Assembly (NCBI GenBank): GCA_016840595.1
Contig: JAEOSA010000107.1
Location: forward strand, 1-6,735
Origin: Candidatus Hermodarchaeota archaeon
GTDB lineage: Archaea; Asgardarchaeota; Hermodarchaeia; Hermodarchaeales; Hermodarchaeaceae
DNA: 6,735 bases
Reading direction: 5' to 3'
Numbering within the stretch: position 1 is the first letter of the stretch; the number at the start of each line of letters is the position of its first letter. Shown here piece after piece: positions 1 to 5,538 of this stretch. The notes beneath the pieces are model-generated. The model worked only from the letters and a program-made list of their open reading frames with translations, was not told the origin of the DNA and ran no database searches. The position numbers were made by a program, and so were the translations under genes.

Positions 1-409
1 TGATTTTGATGTTGACATCAAAATCTACATTGAGTGTTGGCGGGCGATCGGCGCCTAAATCGATGAGAGAGATTTTGAAACTGCGCCGTGTACGTCCTTC
101 AAGAGTGATTTGTAATTGATTTTTCTCACGGTCAAGCCCTAGAGTAAGACTATTTCCTGCTCCTGCGCGTTTGACGATTTTCTCCATTTCATCAAGATTT
201 ACGCCAAGTTGTCCTTCTTCATCACATTCGAAGTGACTGAAAGCACCTTTAGGTAATTCAAAATCGACCATGGCGATTCGTGAGGGGTCCATCGCTCGTA
301 GTGTCATACCTTTGGCTGAAATTTCAAAATTCGCTTCATCAACTAATGCAGAAATAGCGCTAATAAGAGCCTGCCAGGTTTTTGCATCATCGAATTTGGC
401 TACAAACAA
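1..409 (-). CDS. pcn: DNA polymerase sliding clamp PCNA (N-terminal 136 residues, cut by window edge)
   Basis: This is the replication sliding clamp, a ring that holds DNA polymerase, ligase, FEN1 and other factors on DNA. The visible part covers the first of the two PCNA domains and the start of the interdomain connector. Family hallmarks are present: an opening FVAKFDDAKTW, then ALVDEANFEI near residues 21-30, and the very conserved LRAMDPSRIAMVDFELPK around residues 37-54. The connector begins at LIDLGADRPP (about residues 115-124) and the frame is still open at base 1. Full archaeal PCNA is about 245-250 residues, so roughly 110 lie outside. The start is TTG at 409, the only initiator that gives the standard N-terminus. 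It is supported by GGAGG nine bases upstream and by abutting the stop codon of the OB-fold gene, which implies translational coupling. Identity is very secure; the start is strongly supported. Confidence 0.96.
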   Translation of the reverse strand, partial: MFVAKFDDAKTWQALISAISALVDEANFEISAKGMTLRAMDPSRIAMVDFELPKGAFSHFECDEEGQLGVNLDEMEKIVKRAGAGNSLTLGLDREKNQLQITLEGRTRRSFKISLIDLGADRPPTLNVDFDVNIKI

Positions 410-757
410 CTAGGAATTCCTCCGGCGGGGTACAGCTTCAATTATTTTTCTTGTTTTACTATAAAGCTGTTTATCAAGAACGGCAAGGTCTTGGATAATT
501 TCAGCGCGGAGTATGGGTTGACCTTCTCCGGATACTGCAACTGACCCGAAGACCCTGACAAAGGATTGGAGTTGTGGAATTGATTCTTCGGAGAGAACGG
601 ATATGCGTCCGGTTTCGTCGCTGAGAATGAATCCAGATTGGTCTTGATGGTCAACGACAAACCCCATTATTCGAACACGTCGACCGGCATATTCTGAGGT
701 GATTTGACCGATATCTGTGAAGATTGCTGGTGTTCTGGTGAATGGGTCTGAAGACAT
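410..757 (-). CDS. Small single OB-fold protein, RPA14/RPA3-like ssDNA-binding subunit (probable)
   Basis: A 115-residue protein predicted to be one OB fold (about residues 22-92) followed by a C-terminal helix (about 94-109). The segment GFILSDETGRISVL (42-55) is the typical OB strand-turn-strand with an acidic turn. Its layout resembles the RPA small subunit: a G-R-V-R-I-M-G-F opening strand near 25-32, FILSD in the middle, a V-R-V-F-G-S-V strand at 67-73, and an L-Y-x-x-x-x-K-I-I helix at 98-106. In human RPA3 as I remember it, the equivalent parts read FILSDGEG and LYNEAVKII. In RPA the C-terminal helix mediates trimerisation with the large and middle subunits. The basic tail PRRRNS may touch DNA or a partner. 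Its stop TAG is directly followed by the TTG of pcn, which supports a replication or repair role. The ATG start has only a weak GGCGG upstream, and no other initiator occurs in frame nearby. It could instead be another small OB protein (Stn1/Ten1-like); the RPA14 assignment is inference. Confidence 0.75.
   Translation of the reverse strand: MSSDPFTRTPAIFTDIGQITSEYAGRRVRIMGFVVDHQDQSGFILSDETGRISVLSEESIPQLQSFVRVFGSVAVSGEGQPILRAEIIQDLAVLDKQLYSKTRKIIEAVPRRRNS
419..423 (-). promoter_or_regulatory. Shine-Dalgarno site for pcn
   Basis: GGAGG on the minus strand lies nine bases before the TTG start of pcn, inside the last codons of the upstream OB-fold gene. It decides the non-ATG start and shows that the clamp is translated from the same message as its neighbour. 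Confidence 0.8.
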
Positions 758-803
758 GTAATATCCGCCACTTGCTCTTGAGTAGAGTGTCCCATTATTG
801 TCC

Positions 804-923
804 TTAAAGTTCTATCTCTTCTTGGTCTTCATCTGAAAGGAGAAACTTTAAAGAGCCCTCCTTCCAGTTTTCCTCTGGCATTCGACTTGGGATTTCCATC
901 TTCCTTTGAATGACTATTTTCAT
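804..923 (-). CDS. Possible 39-residue small protein upstream of the OB-fold gene
   Basis: An ATG-to-TAA frame in the 190-base gap between the divergent winged-helix gene and the OB-fold gene, on the same strand as the latter and ending 46 bases before it. The product begins MKIVIQRKMEIP, has a central PEENWKEGSLKFLL and ends in a strongly acidic SDEDQEEIEL. The composition looks protein-like rather than random, with a basic N-terminus and an acidic C-terminus, but I recognise no family. No convincing Shine-Dalgarno precedes the ATG at 923. A second ATG at 899 has GGAAG immediately before it, which is too close. The frame also stays open upstream to an ATG within the oppositely oriented winged-helix gene, giving 59 residues, so its 5' end is uncertain. 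It may be the first gene of the OB/pcn unit, or just leader sequence. Confidence 0.35.
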   Translation of the reverse strand: MKIVIQRKMEIPSRMPEENWKEGSLKFLLSDEDQEEIEL

Positions 924-935
924 GATTGATGTATA

Positions 936-939
936 GAGG
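936..939 (+). promoter_or_regulatory. Shine-Dalgarno site for the winged-helix gene
   Basis: GAGG nine bases before the TTG at 949. An in-frame TAG at 934-936 overlaps it, so TTG 949 is the first usable start after the stop. The two together fix the start of the downstream gene. Confidence 0.65.
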
Positions 940-948
940 CTGAATGCT

Positions 949-1200
949 TTGACATGGAGAACCGTTCCCCTTCGAAATATCATCCTAACCTTACTTGATA
1001 AGAGGCAAGGGGTTCTTATCGATAAGGAATTAATTCGTTTATTGAAAAATAATCGTGTGAAAGTGACCCCTGAAGAGCTAGACCGAACTCTGTTGGAGTT
1101 GGAGATCGGAGGGAAAATTCACGTCCAACAGATTACTAAAACGAAGCGGAAAATTGAACTCCTTGGTGAACGACGGTATCTCGCTATTGCTGAGGACTAA
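949..1200 (+). CDS. Small winged-helix protein of unknown role
   Basis: An 83-residue protein with the pattern of a single winged-helix domain: helix 1 about residues 6-18 (PLRNIILTLLDKR), helix 2 about 25-33 (DKELIRLLK), a probable recognition helix about 40-52 (TPEELDRTLLELE), and a beta-hairpin wing about 57-71 whose turn is very basic (TKTKRKIE). There is no second domain, zinc site or membrane segment. Such stand-alone domains may bind DNA, or may act as protein or RNA adaptors, and I cannot tell which. Translation starts at TTG 949, supported by the GAGG before it. The gene runs opposite to all its neighbours: its 5' side faces the OB/pcn unit and its stop lies 32 bases from the stop of cdc48. 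I do not recognise a named family, although the compact shape and archaeal setting suggest a conserved archaeal protein. Confidence 0.72.
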   Translation: MTWRTVPLRNIILTLLDKRQGVLIDKELIRLLKNNRVKVTPEELDRTLLELEIGGKIHVQQITKTKRKIELLGERRYLAIAED

Positions 1201-1232
1201 GGAAAGTTTTGTAATGTGCCATTGTGTTTCTG

Positions 1233-3425
1233 TTAGACAAATGGTGACGTACTAGGTCGAGTTTGACCTGCTTGTTTACCCCATGAAAGGTAGGCTTTTT
1301 CCATCTCCGGTGTGATAGTAGGATTAATTTCGTCTATTGCCTTTATGAAGTGTTTACGGGTCACTTTTTTGGATTCCATGCTTTCTTCAAGAGCCGCTAA
1401 TGCGGCCTCCCGACAACATGCTGCAATATCACTACCTGCAAAATTCTCTGATAATCGAACTAATTCATCGATTTTCACATCTTTGGTAATTGGCATATCC
1501 CTAGTGTATATTTCAAAAATTTGTTTTCGGGCCTTCTCATCAGGTGCGGGCACAAGGATGTGTCGATCAAACCGTCCTGGTCGTAGCATCGCTGGATCAA
1601 GCAGGTCTGGGCGGTTGGTTGCGGCTAATACGACAATGTCTTTGAGAGATTGGATACCATCGATCTCCGTGAGAAATTGGCTGATGACGCGTTCGGTTAC
1701 GTGGGAATCGCCAGCTCCGGTTCCACGGGCGGGAGCTATTGCATCGATTTCATCAAAGAAGATAATTGCAGGTGCAGCATGTCGAGCCCGGCGGAAAACT
1801 TCGCGGATGGCTTTTTCGGATTCACCAACCCACTTGCTAAGAACTTCTGGACCTTTTATGCTGATGAAGTTGGCTTCGCTTTCGGTAGCGACCGCCCGTG
1901 CGAGCAGCGTTTTTCCACAACCGGGTGGCCCATATAATAGTACACCACGTGGTGGTTCTACACCTAGTCGGGTGAAGGCTTCAGGGTTCTGAAGGGGCCA
2001 TTGCACTGCCTGTTGTAATTTATACTTGATTATTTCTAATCCTCCGACATCTGACCAGCGAACATTGGGAACCTCAATTGTGACCTCACGCATGGCGGTG
2101 GGTTGGATTTCGCGTAAGGCGTCCATGAAGTCATCGTTTGTGACACGGAGATCTGCAAGGACTTCTGGTGGAATTTCATCTTCCTCAAGATTGATTCGGG
2201 GCAGGTATCGGCGGAGTGCATTCATTGCGGCTTCTCGACAAAGAGCGGCAAGGTCGGCTCCGACAAAGCCATGAGTGATATTGGCAATGGATTCAGGTTT
2301 AACCGATTCGAGGGGCATCCCTCGAGAATGAATATGGATGATTTGGTGGCGACCTTCTTTATCGGGTACTCGAATCTCCACTTCACGATCAAACCGACCA
2401 GGTCGGCGTAAGGCAGGATCAATGGCATTGGGACGATTTGACGCGCCAATTACAATGACTTGACCACGTTGTTGGAGTCCGTCCATGACTGCAAGGAGTT
2501 GAGCGACAACGCGTCGCTCGACTTCTCCAATTACTTCTTCACGTTTTGGCGCGATGGCATCAAGTTCATCAATGAATATGATGCTGGGTGCGTTTTTTTC
2601 GGCCTCGTCAAAAATCTGGCGAAGGCGTTTCTCAGACTCACCATAAAATTTGCTCATTATTTCAGGTCCGTTTATGGAGATGAAGTGGGCTTCGGATTCA
2701 TTAGCGACCGCTTGTGCAAGTAAGGTTTTACCGCAGCCAGGAGGTCCGAATAATAAGACTCCCTTGGGTGGGTTAATGCCTAATCGTGCAAAGAGTTCTG
2801 GGTGTTTTAGTGGAAGCTCGACCATCTCACGAATTCGTTGGATTTCGTGATTCAATCCGCCAATTTCTTCGTAGGTGATTAGGGGTACACCGACGTCGAG
2901 TTCTTTGGGTGGTTCACTAAGAATGGTGATTTGTGTATTGAGGGCAATTAAGACTACACCAGTAGGGCGAGAGCGCCTTACGAGAAACCGTACAGGTCGT
3001 CCAAGAATCGAAACATGGACTGTATCGTCTTTTACTACAGGACAGTTGAGTAATTTTTGTTTGACAAAATCATCGAAGTCTTTAACGGGGAATCTCATTT
3101 CAAGAGGGGCAAGAGTTACAGATAGTCCGGGTCGCTCTTGAACAGGATAAATTGACAGATTTTCTTCTAAACTGACGCCGGCGTTGCGACGCATGCGACC
3201 ATCCATTCGAATAATGTTTTGCCCTTCATCCTGGGGATAAGCCGGCCATACGATGCCGGCGGTTTGTTTTCGGCCTTTGATTCCGAGGATGTCACCGGTT
3301 TGGACTCCAAGTTTTTCCATTGTCGAGGAGTCGATCCGAATGATGAAGCGCCCTGCATCACGTTCATGTGCTTTCTTGACACGAAGCGTGATTGATTTTC
3401 CGGGTGGGGATTGATCTTCTGCCAC
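1233..3425 (-). CDS. cdc48: Cdc48/VAT (p97-type) two-ring AAA+ ATPase
   Basis: A protein-unfolding ATPase of the Cdc48/p97/VAT family, 730 residues from the chosen start; Thermoplasma VAT is about 745. The N-terminal substrate-handling part has the double-psi barrel (about 9-95: [16 protein letters not shown] onward) and a second barrel (about 105-175). Ring D1 has Walker A GPPGCGKT (227-234), Walker B IIFIDE (282-287) and arginine fingers in [10 protein letters not shown] (R341, R344). Ring D2 has Walker A GPPGCGKT (499-506), Walker B IIFFDE (554-559) and arginines in LRPGRFDR (615, 618). Pore loop 1 is KFYGES in D1 and KWVGES in D2. Both carry aromatic residues, as in archaeal VAT and unlike the D1 ring of eukaryotic p97. 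The frame is open to an ATG at 3461, but GTG 3425 is preferred: GGAG lies seven bases before it, the ATG has none, and the extra 12 residues do not resemble the family. The C-terminus ends SPFV. All catalytic motifs are intact. Confidence 0.97.
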   Translation of the reverse strand: MAEDQSPPGKSITLRVKKAHERDAGRFIIRIDSSTMEKLGVQTGDILGIKGRKQTAGIVWPAYPQDEGQNIIRMDGRMRRNAGVSLEENLSIYPVQERPGLSVTLAPLEMRFPVKDFDDFVKQKLLNCPVVKDDTVHVSILGRPVRFLVRRSRPTGVVLIALNTQITILSEPPKELDVGVPLITYEEIGGLNHEIQRIREMVELPLKHPELFARLGINPPKGVLLFGPPGCGKTLLAQAVANESEAHFISINGPEIMSKFYGESEKRLRQIFDEAEKNAPSIIFIDELDAIAPKREEVIGEVERRVVAQLLAVMDGLQQRGQVIVIGASNRPNAIDPALRRPGRFDREVEIRVPDKEGRHQIIHIHSRGMPLESVKPESIANITHGFVGADLAALCREAAMNALRRYLPRINLEEDEIPPEVLADLRVTNDDFMDALREIQPTAMREVTIEVPNVRWSDVGGLEIIKYKLQQAVQWPLQNPEAFTRLGVEPPRGVLLYGPPGCGKTLLARAVATESEANFISIKGPEVLSKWVGESEKAIREVFRRARHAAPAIIFFDEIDAIAPARGTGAGDSHVTERVISQFLTEIDGIQSLKDIVVLAATNRPDLLDPAMLRPGRFDRHILVPAPDEKARKQIFEIYTRDMPITKDVKIDELVRLSENFAGSDIAACCREAALAALEESMESKKVTRKHFIKAIDEINPTITPEMEKAYLSWGKQAGQTRPSTSPFV

Positions 3426-3432
3426 TGTTAGT

Positions 3433-3436
3433 CTCC
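3433..3436 (-). promoter_or_regulatory. Shine-Dalgarno site for cdc48, deciding the GTG start
   Basis: GGAG on the minus strand, seven bases before GTG 3425. The longer in-frame ATG at 3461 has no purine-rich site upstream, so this element argues for the shorter protein. Confidence 0.65.
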
Positions 3437-3490
3437 ACACTATGAAAAGGTACAAAGACATAAAAAAGTGTCAGAACTGTCATTCTCTAA

Positions 3491-3499
3491 CAATTAAAG
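3491..3499 (-). promoter_or_regulatory. Candidate TATA box for cdc48
   Basis: CTTTAATTG on the minus strand in the 83-base gap between ef1b and cdc48. An archaeal start site about 25 bases downstream would leave a leader of about 40 bases before GTG 3425. An alternative T-rich stretch (TTTTTTATG, about 3455-3463) lies closer to the gene but would give almost no leader. Inferred from position and composition only; cdc48 may also be transcribed through from ef1b. Confidence 0.25.
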
Positions 3500-3508
3500 A
3501 TTGAGTGA

Positions 3509-3775
3509 TTATAAGAGGCTGACCGCTTCAATCTCGATTTGGCTTACACCAGGTATGTTCCTAACAATTTCTTCAACCGCGTCTGTTCCTCCAGCGTCAT
3601 CATCAACGATGAACCGGAGTCGTAAAGCGTATAGAGGACCAAAGATGGGAATTTCTTCCCAAGCTTCAATGTGAACTTTCCCTTGGAGAATTTGATCGAT
3701 TTGTTGGCGTAATTCACCGATTGGTGCGTTCGCGTCTTCAGGTGTGATTTTCATAATGGCAATAACCTTTCCCAT
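3509..3775 (-). CDS. ef1b: Translation elongation factor 1-beta (aEF1B)
   Basis: An 88-residue protein of the short archaeal EF1-beta family, the guanine nucleotide exchange factor that releases GDP from EF1A. It corresponds to the C-terminal exchange domain of eukaryotic eEF1B-alpha, a ferredoxin-like fold. Visible family features are the opening MGKVIAIMKITPED, the acidic IEAWEEIPIFGPLYALRLRF at about 36-55, the DDDAGGTDAVEEI turn and helix (58-70), and the closing strand GVSQIEIEAVSLL (76-88). The length matches the family. The ATG at 3775 is preceded by GAGGG eight bases upstream. It lies 45 bases after the zinc-ribbon gene, so the two are probably cotranscribed, a natural pairing of two translation-associated proteins. 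Identity is secure. Confidence 0.95.
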   Translation of the reverse strand: MGKVIAIMKITPEDANAPIGELRQQIDQILQGKVHIEAWEEIPIFGPLYALRLRFIVDDDAGGTDAVEEIVRNIPGVSQIEIEAVSLL

Positions 3776-3783
3776 GGAAGAAT

Positions 3784-3788
3784 CCCTC
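3784..3788 (-). promoter_or_regulatory. Shine-Dalgarno site for ef1b
   Basis: GAGGG on the minus strand, eight bases before the ATG of ef1b, in the short gap after the zinc-ribbon gene. Confidence 0.65.
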
Positions 3789-3820
3789 GGTGGTATAGTC
3801 TTTGAAAAGTAACCATTTGT

Positions 3821-3997
3821 TTAGGGTCCTTTGAAATTACACGCTGGACATGTGTAAGTATTGGCAAACTCTCGGCACTTCTGGCAACGTCGAAGTGTGT
3901 AGTTACCACATGCGGGGCATGTAAATTGGACTGAATTTTCTCGGGGTGTGATTAAACCCCCACAGCATGAGCAGAATGAAGTTTTGGTTTCACTCAT
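3821..3997 (-). CDS. Small zinc-ribbon protein, HVO_2753/COG2888-like, translation-associated
   Basis: A 58-residue protein dominated by four paired-cysteine knuckles: C9-x-x-C12 (with an extra C11), C27-PA-C30, C38-QK-C41 and C50-PA-C53. Eight cysteines of this spacing would hold two zinc ions. The pattern matches the small archaeal zinc-finger proteins described as Zn-ribbon RNA-binding proteins involved in translation (HVO_2753 type); that link is family knowledge recalled from memory. The first knuckle reads CSCCG rather than the usual CPxCG, so it lacks the proline. No other domain fits in this length. The ATG at 3997 has GAAGG nine bases upstream. The gene sits between nob1 (86 bases upstream) and ef1b (45 bases downstream), a setting that agrees with a ribosome or translation role. 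Confidence 0.88.
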   Translation of the reverse strand: MSETKTSFCSCCGGLITPRENSVQFTCPACGNYTLRRCQKCREFANTYTCPACNFKGP

Positions 3998-4006
3998 GTT
4001 AAATCG

Positions 4007-4011
4007 CCTTC
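4007..4011 (-). promoter_or_regulatory. Shine-Dalgarno site for the zinc-ribbon gene
   Basis: GAAGG on the minus strand, nine bases before the ATG at 3997. It supports translation of this 58-residue frame as an independent gene. Confidence 0.5.
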
Positions 4012-4050
4012 ATTGTAAAGGGCGTGGTTCAGAAGGATGCTAATAGGCTT

Positions 4051-4060
4051 CTTAAATTTT
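4051..4060 (-). promoter_or_regulatory. Candidate TATA box for the zinc-ribbon/ef1b pair
   Basis: AAAATTTAAG on the minus strand, in the 86-base gap after nob1. A start site about 25 bases downstream would give a leader of about 30 bases that includes the GAAGG site. The motif resembles AAAAGTTTAAG upstream of aIF5A. This suggests a second promoter inside the minus-strand array; inference from sequence only. Confidence 0.35.
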
Positions 4061-4083
4061 GTTCACTATCACACTAATTTTCG

Positions 4084-4611
4084 CTAGATTGGTTTTTTCT
4101 TGATTGCACGCCGCTTGAGAGGTGTTCCACAAACAGGACAGGGCTCATCTTTTGAGAAATCTATCGCTTTATGACCACACGCTGAACAATAGGTTTCCCA
4201 TTGAATAACTTCACGGATTCCCGGCTGGTTTGTCCCGCGAAATTCGAGAGAAAGACTCTGTGCAACATTTTGAATAGAATAATCATCAGTGATTAGCACG
4301 GGATGCCCATTTTGAGTGGTTAAATCTAAGGCTAGGGCTAGAAGATCTAAATCGGGATCAGATAGATTATCCAAATCTCCCAATTGTTTTGCTACTTCTC
4401 TTACTTTTCGTAGTGATGTCTGTGTTGGCTCTAAGATGCGGAGTTTTTGTGCACTGAGGAGCATGTCAACCGTTTCTTTCAACCCTTTTTGCCGCATTTC
4501 TTTTTCAAGAAGGGGAGTAGTGGCTAGTTGAATGTCTTCGGCAGCATATTGGATCCGATTGAATATTGCGGAGGTGTCAATAACAAAGATTAGGGGCTTT
4601 TTCTGAGGCAT
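4084..4611 (-). CDS. nob1: Nob1, ribosome-biogenesis endoribonuclease (PIN domain plus zinc ribbon)
   Basis: A 175-residue Nob1, the nuclease that cuts pre-16S rRNA at the mature 3' end (site D) in the last step of small-subunit maturation. The PIN domain spans about residues 6-125. Its acidic metal-binding residues are visible: D12 in VIDTSAIF, E36 and/or E38 in PLLEKEM, D87 in LSDPDLDLLALAL, and D109 in LITDDYSIQN. The C-terminal zinc ribbon has C142-x-x-C145 and C158-x-x-C161, and the protein ends in a basic tail (LKRRAIKKK) suited to RNA contact. This order, PIN then one ribbon, is the Nob1 signature and separates it from toxin-type PIN proteins. The ATG lies one base after the stop of nadK, with GGGGTG five bases before the gap, so the two genes should be translationally coupled. 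Confidence 0.95.
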   Translation of the reverse strand: MPQKKPLIFVIDTSAIFNRIQYAAEDIQLATTPLLEKEMRQKGLKETVDMLLSAQKLRILEPTQTSLRKVREVAKQLGDLDNLSDPDLDLLALALDLTTQNGHPVLITDDYSIQNVAQSLSLEFRGTNQPGIREVIQWETYCSACGHKAIDFSKDEPCPVCGTPLKRRAIKKKPI

Positions 4612-4612
4612 T

Positions 4613-5431
4613 CTAGCACCCCAGTAATTTCCCTTGTAAACGGGTATAGAAGCGAGATGACCGGCGAAGAATGCGAAGAGAGGATTCAGAGTGTTTCACT
4701 GTGAGTGGGGTGTTTTGTTTGACCTCTGTTGAGTACTCACCATCGATATAGAGATTGGCAACGCGTCCAAGTTGGACTTCTATTGTGGTAGTGGTTGGAA
4801 CGATGAGGGGGAGGAAACTATGCCGTAGAGGGGCTACAGCGAAGAGTAGTATGCCATCAAGATGAAGGTCTAAGATTGGTCCTCCCAAGGAGAGGGTGTG
4901 TCCGGTGGAACCCATAGGTGTTGCAATTAGAAGGCCATTAGCACGAAATTCAAATTCTGTGCTTTTGTTAAGTTGAACCGTCATCAAGGTAGGGCGTCCT
5001 TGATTTATGGGAAAAAGAGCCGCTTCATTTGCTGCATCTGGGAGGCGTTTTTTCTTTAACCAGACTCCAAGCCGCGAAGTTTCTTGGATTGCTAATTGTC
5101 CTGCTAACACTTGATCAAGAAGCATCTCAACTTCCTGAATTTCACATTCGGAAAGAAAGCCAAAGGATTCGAGATTTACAGGAAGAAGTGGGATATTTGA
5201 AGGTAAATGTTGCGCTGCATAGAGGGTTGTCCCATCTCCTCCAAGGGTTATAACCACGTCTGCTTTCATCTCTTTAATTGGACTGGCTAATTCCGGGCGC
5301 TTAAGAGCTTTGGCTAAATGGGGCGGGATGACCACTGCACGTTTTTTTGTTTCTAGATATGCTAGAATTTGTTGTGCAAACTGAACACCTGATTTGAATC
5401 CCGGACGAGTTAAGAGACCTACGATTTTCAA
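4613..5431 (-). CDS. nadK: NAD kinase family protein (ATP-NAD kinase)
   Basis: A 272-residue cytosolic NAD kinase, which phosphorylates NAD to NADP. The N-terminal nucleotide-binding part starts MKIVGLLTRPG and reaches the catalytic GGDGT motif at 64-68 (D66). The C-terminal beta-rich part contains the NE pair (N135, E136), ATPMGSTGHTLSLGGP (170-185) and IDGE (229-232). Several positions depart from the common form as I remember it: VNLESFGFL (85-93) where most have N-x-G-x-L-G-F-L, GSTGH where most have GSTAY, and FLPLIVP (207-212) where most have an R-P-hydrophobic-V. The fold assignment is safe, but substrate or phosphate-donor preference may differ. The start is TTG 5431, set by GAGGAGG eight bases upstream. 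It leads the minus-strand array, one base ahead of nob1, and is divergent from aIF5A. Confidence 0.9.
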   Translation of the reverse strand: MKIVGLLTRPGFKSGVQFAQQILAYLETKKRAVVIPPHLAKALKRPELASPIKEMKADVVITLGGDGTTLYAAQHLPSNIPLLPVNLESFGFLSECEIQEVEMLLDQVLAGQLAIQETSRLGVWLKKKRLPDAANEAALFPINQGRPTLMTVQLNKSTEFEFRANGLLIATPMGSTGHTLSLGGPILDLHLDGILLFAVAPLRHSFLPLIVPTTTTIEVQLGRVANLYIDGEYSTEVKQNTPLTVKHSESSLRILRRSSRFYTRLQGKLLGC

Positions 5432-5439
5432 TTTGATAG

Positions 5440-5446
5440 CCTCCTC
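5440..5446 (-). promoter_or_regulatory. Strong Shine-Dalgarno site for nadK
   Basis: GAGGAGG on the minus strand, eight bases before TTG 5431. It is the best ribosome-binding site in the window and fixes the non-ATG start. Confidence 0.8.
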
Positions 5447-5491
5447 TATGTGTGAAGAGCTACTCTTATTAGGGCTTTTTCTCGGTAGCCT

Positions 5492-5502
5492 AAAAGTTTA
5501 AG
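5492..5502 (+). promoter_or_regulatory. Candidate TATA box for aIF5A/deoxyhypusine synthase
   Basis: AAAAGTTTAAG in the 107-base divergent gap between nadK and aIF5A. Transcription starting about 25 bases downstream (near 5525) would give a short leader carrying GGTGG at 5528-5532. The opposite strand of the same A/T-rich stretch (CTTAAACTTTT) could serve nadK, with a leader of some 35-40 bases, so the element may be shared. Inference from composition and spacing. Confidence 0.4.
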
Positions 5503-5527
5503 TGACCGCTATTGTGTATTCGGGGAA

Positions 5528-5532
5528 GGTGG
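5528..5532 (+). promoter_or_regulatory. Shine-Dalgarno site for aIF5A, deciding the ATG start
   Basis: GGTGG six bases before ATG 5539. The frame is open to TTG 5512, but that start has no such site and would add nine residues foreign to the family. Confidence 0.65.
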
Positions 5533-5538
5533 CAGAAG

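Noticed and set aside
442..660. Second minus-strand frame inside the OB-fold gene
   Set aside because: It is a frame-shifted shadow of a convincing OB-fold protein, with low-complexity composition and no start signal.
1201..1232. Possible bidirectional terminator between the winged-helix gene and cdc48
   Set aside because: Only short T-runs (TTTT, TTT) on the plus strand and none on the minus strand; no hairpin seen in the 32 bases.
1312..3141. Long open frames on the plus strand opposite cdc48 (up to 226 residues)
   Set aside because: They lie wholly antisense to an intact, strongly conserved AAA+ gene, are rich in Ser/Arg as expected from mirrored codons, and show no family features or ribosome-binding sites.
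4084..4611. PIN-domain protein as a VapC-type toxin
   Set aside because: The C-terminal four-cysteine ribbon, the length and the absence of a neighbouring antitoxin gene point to Nob1.
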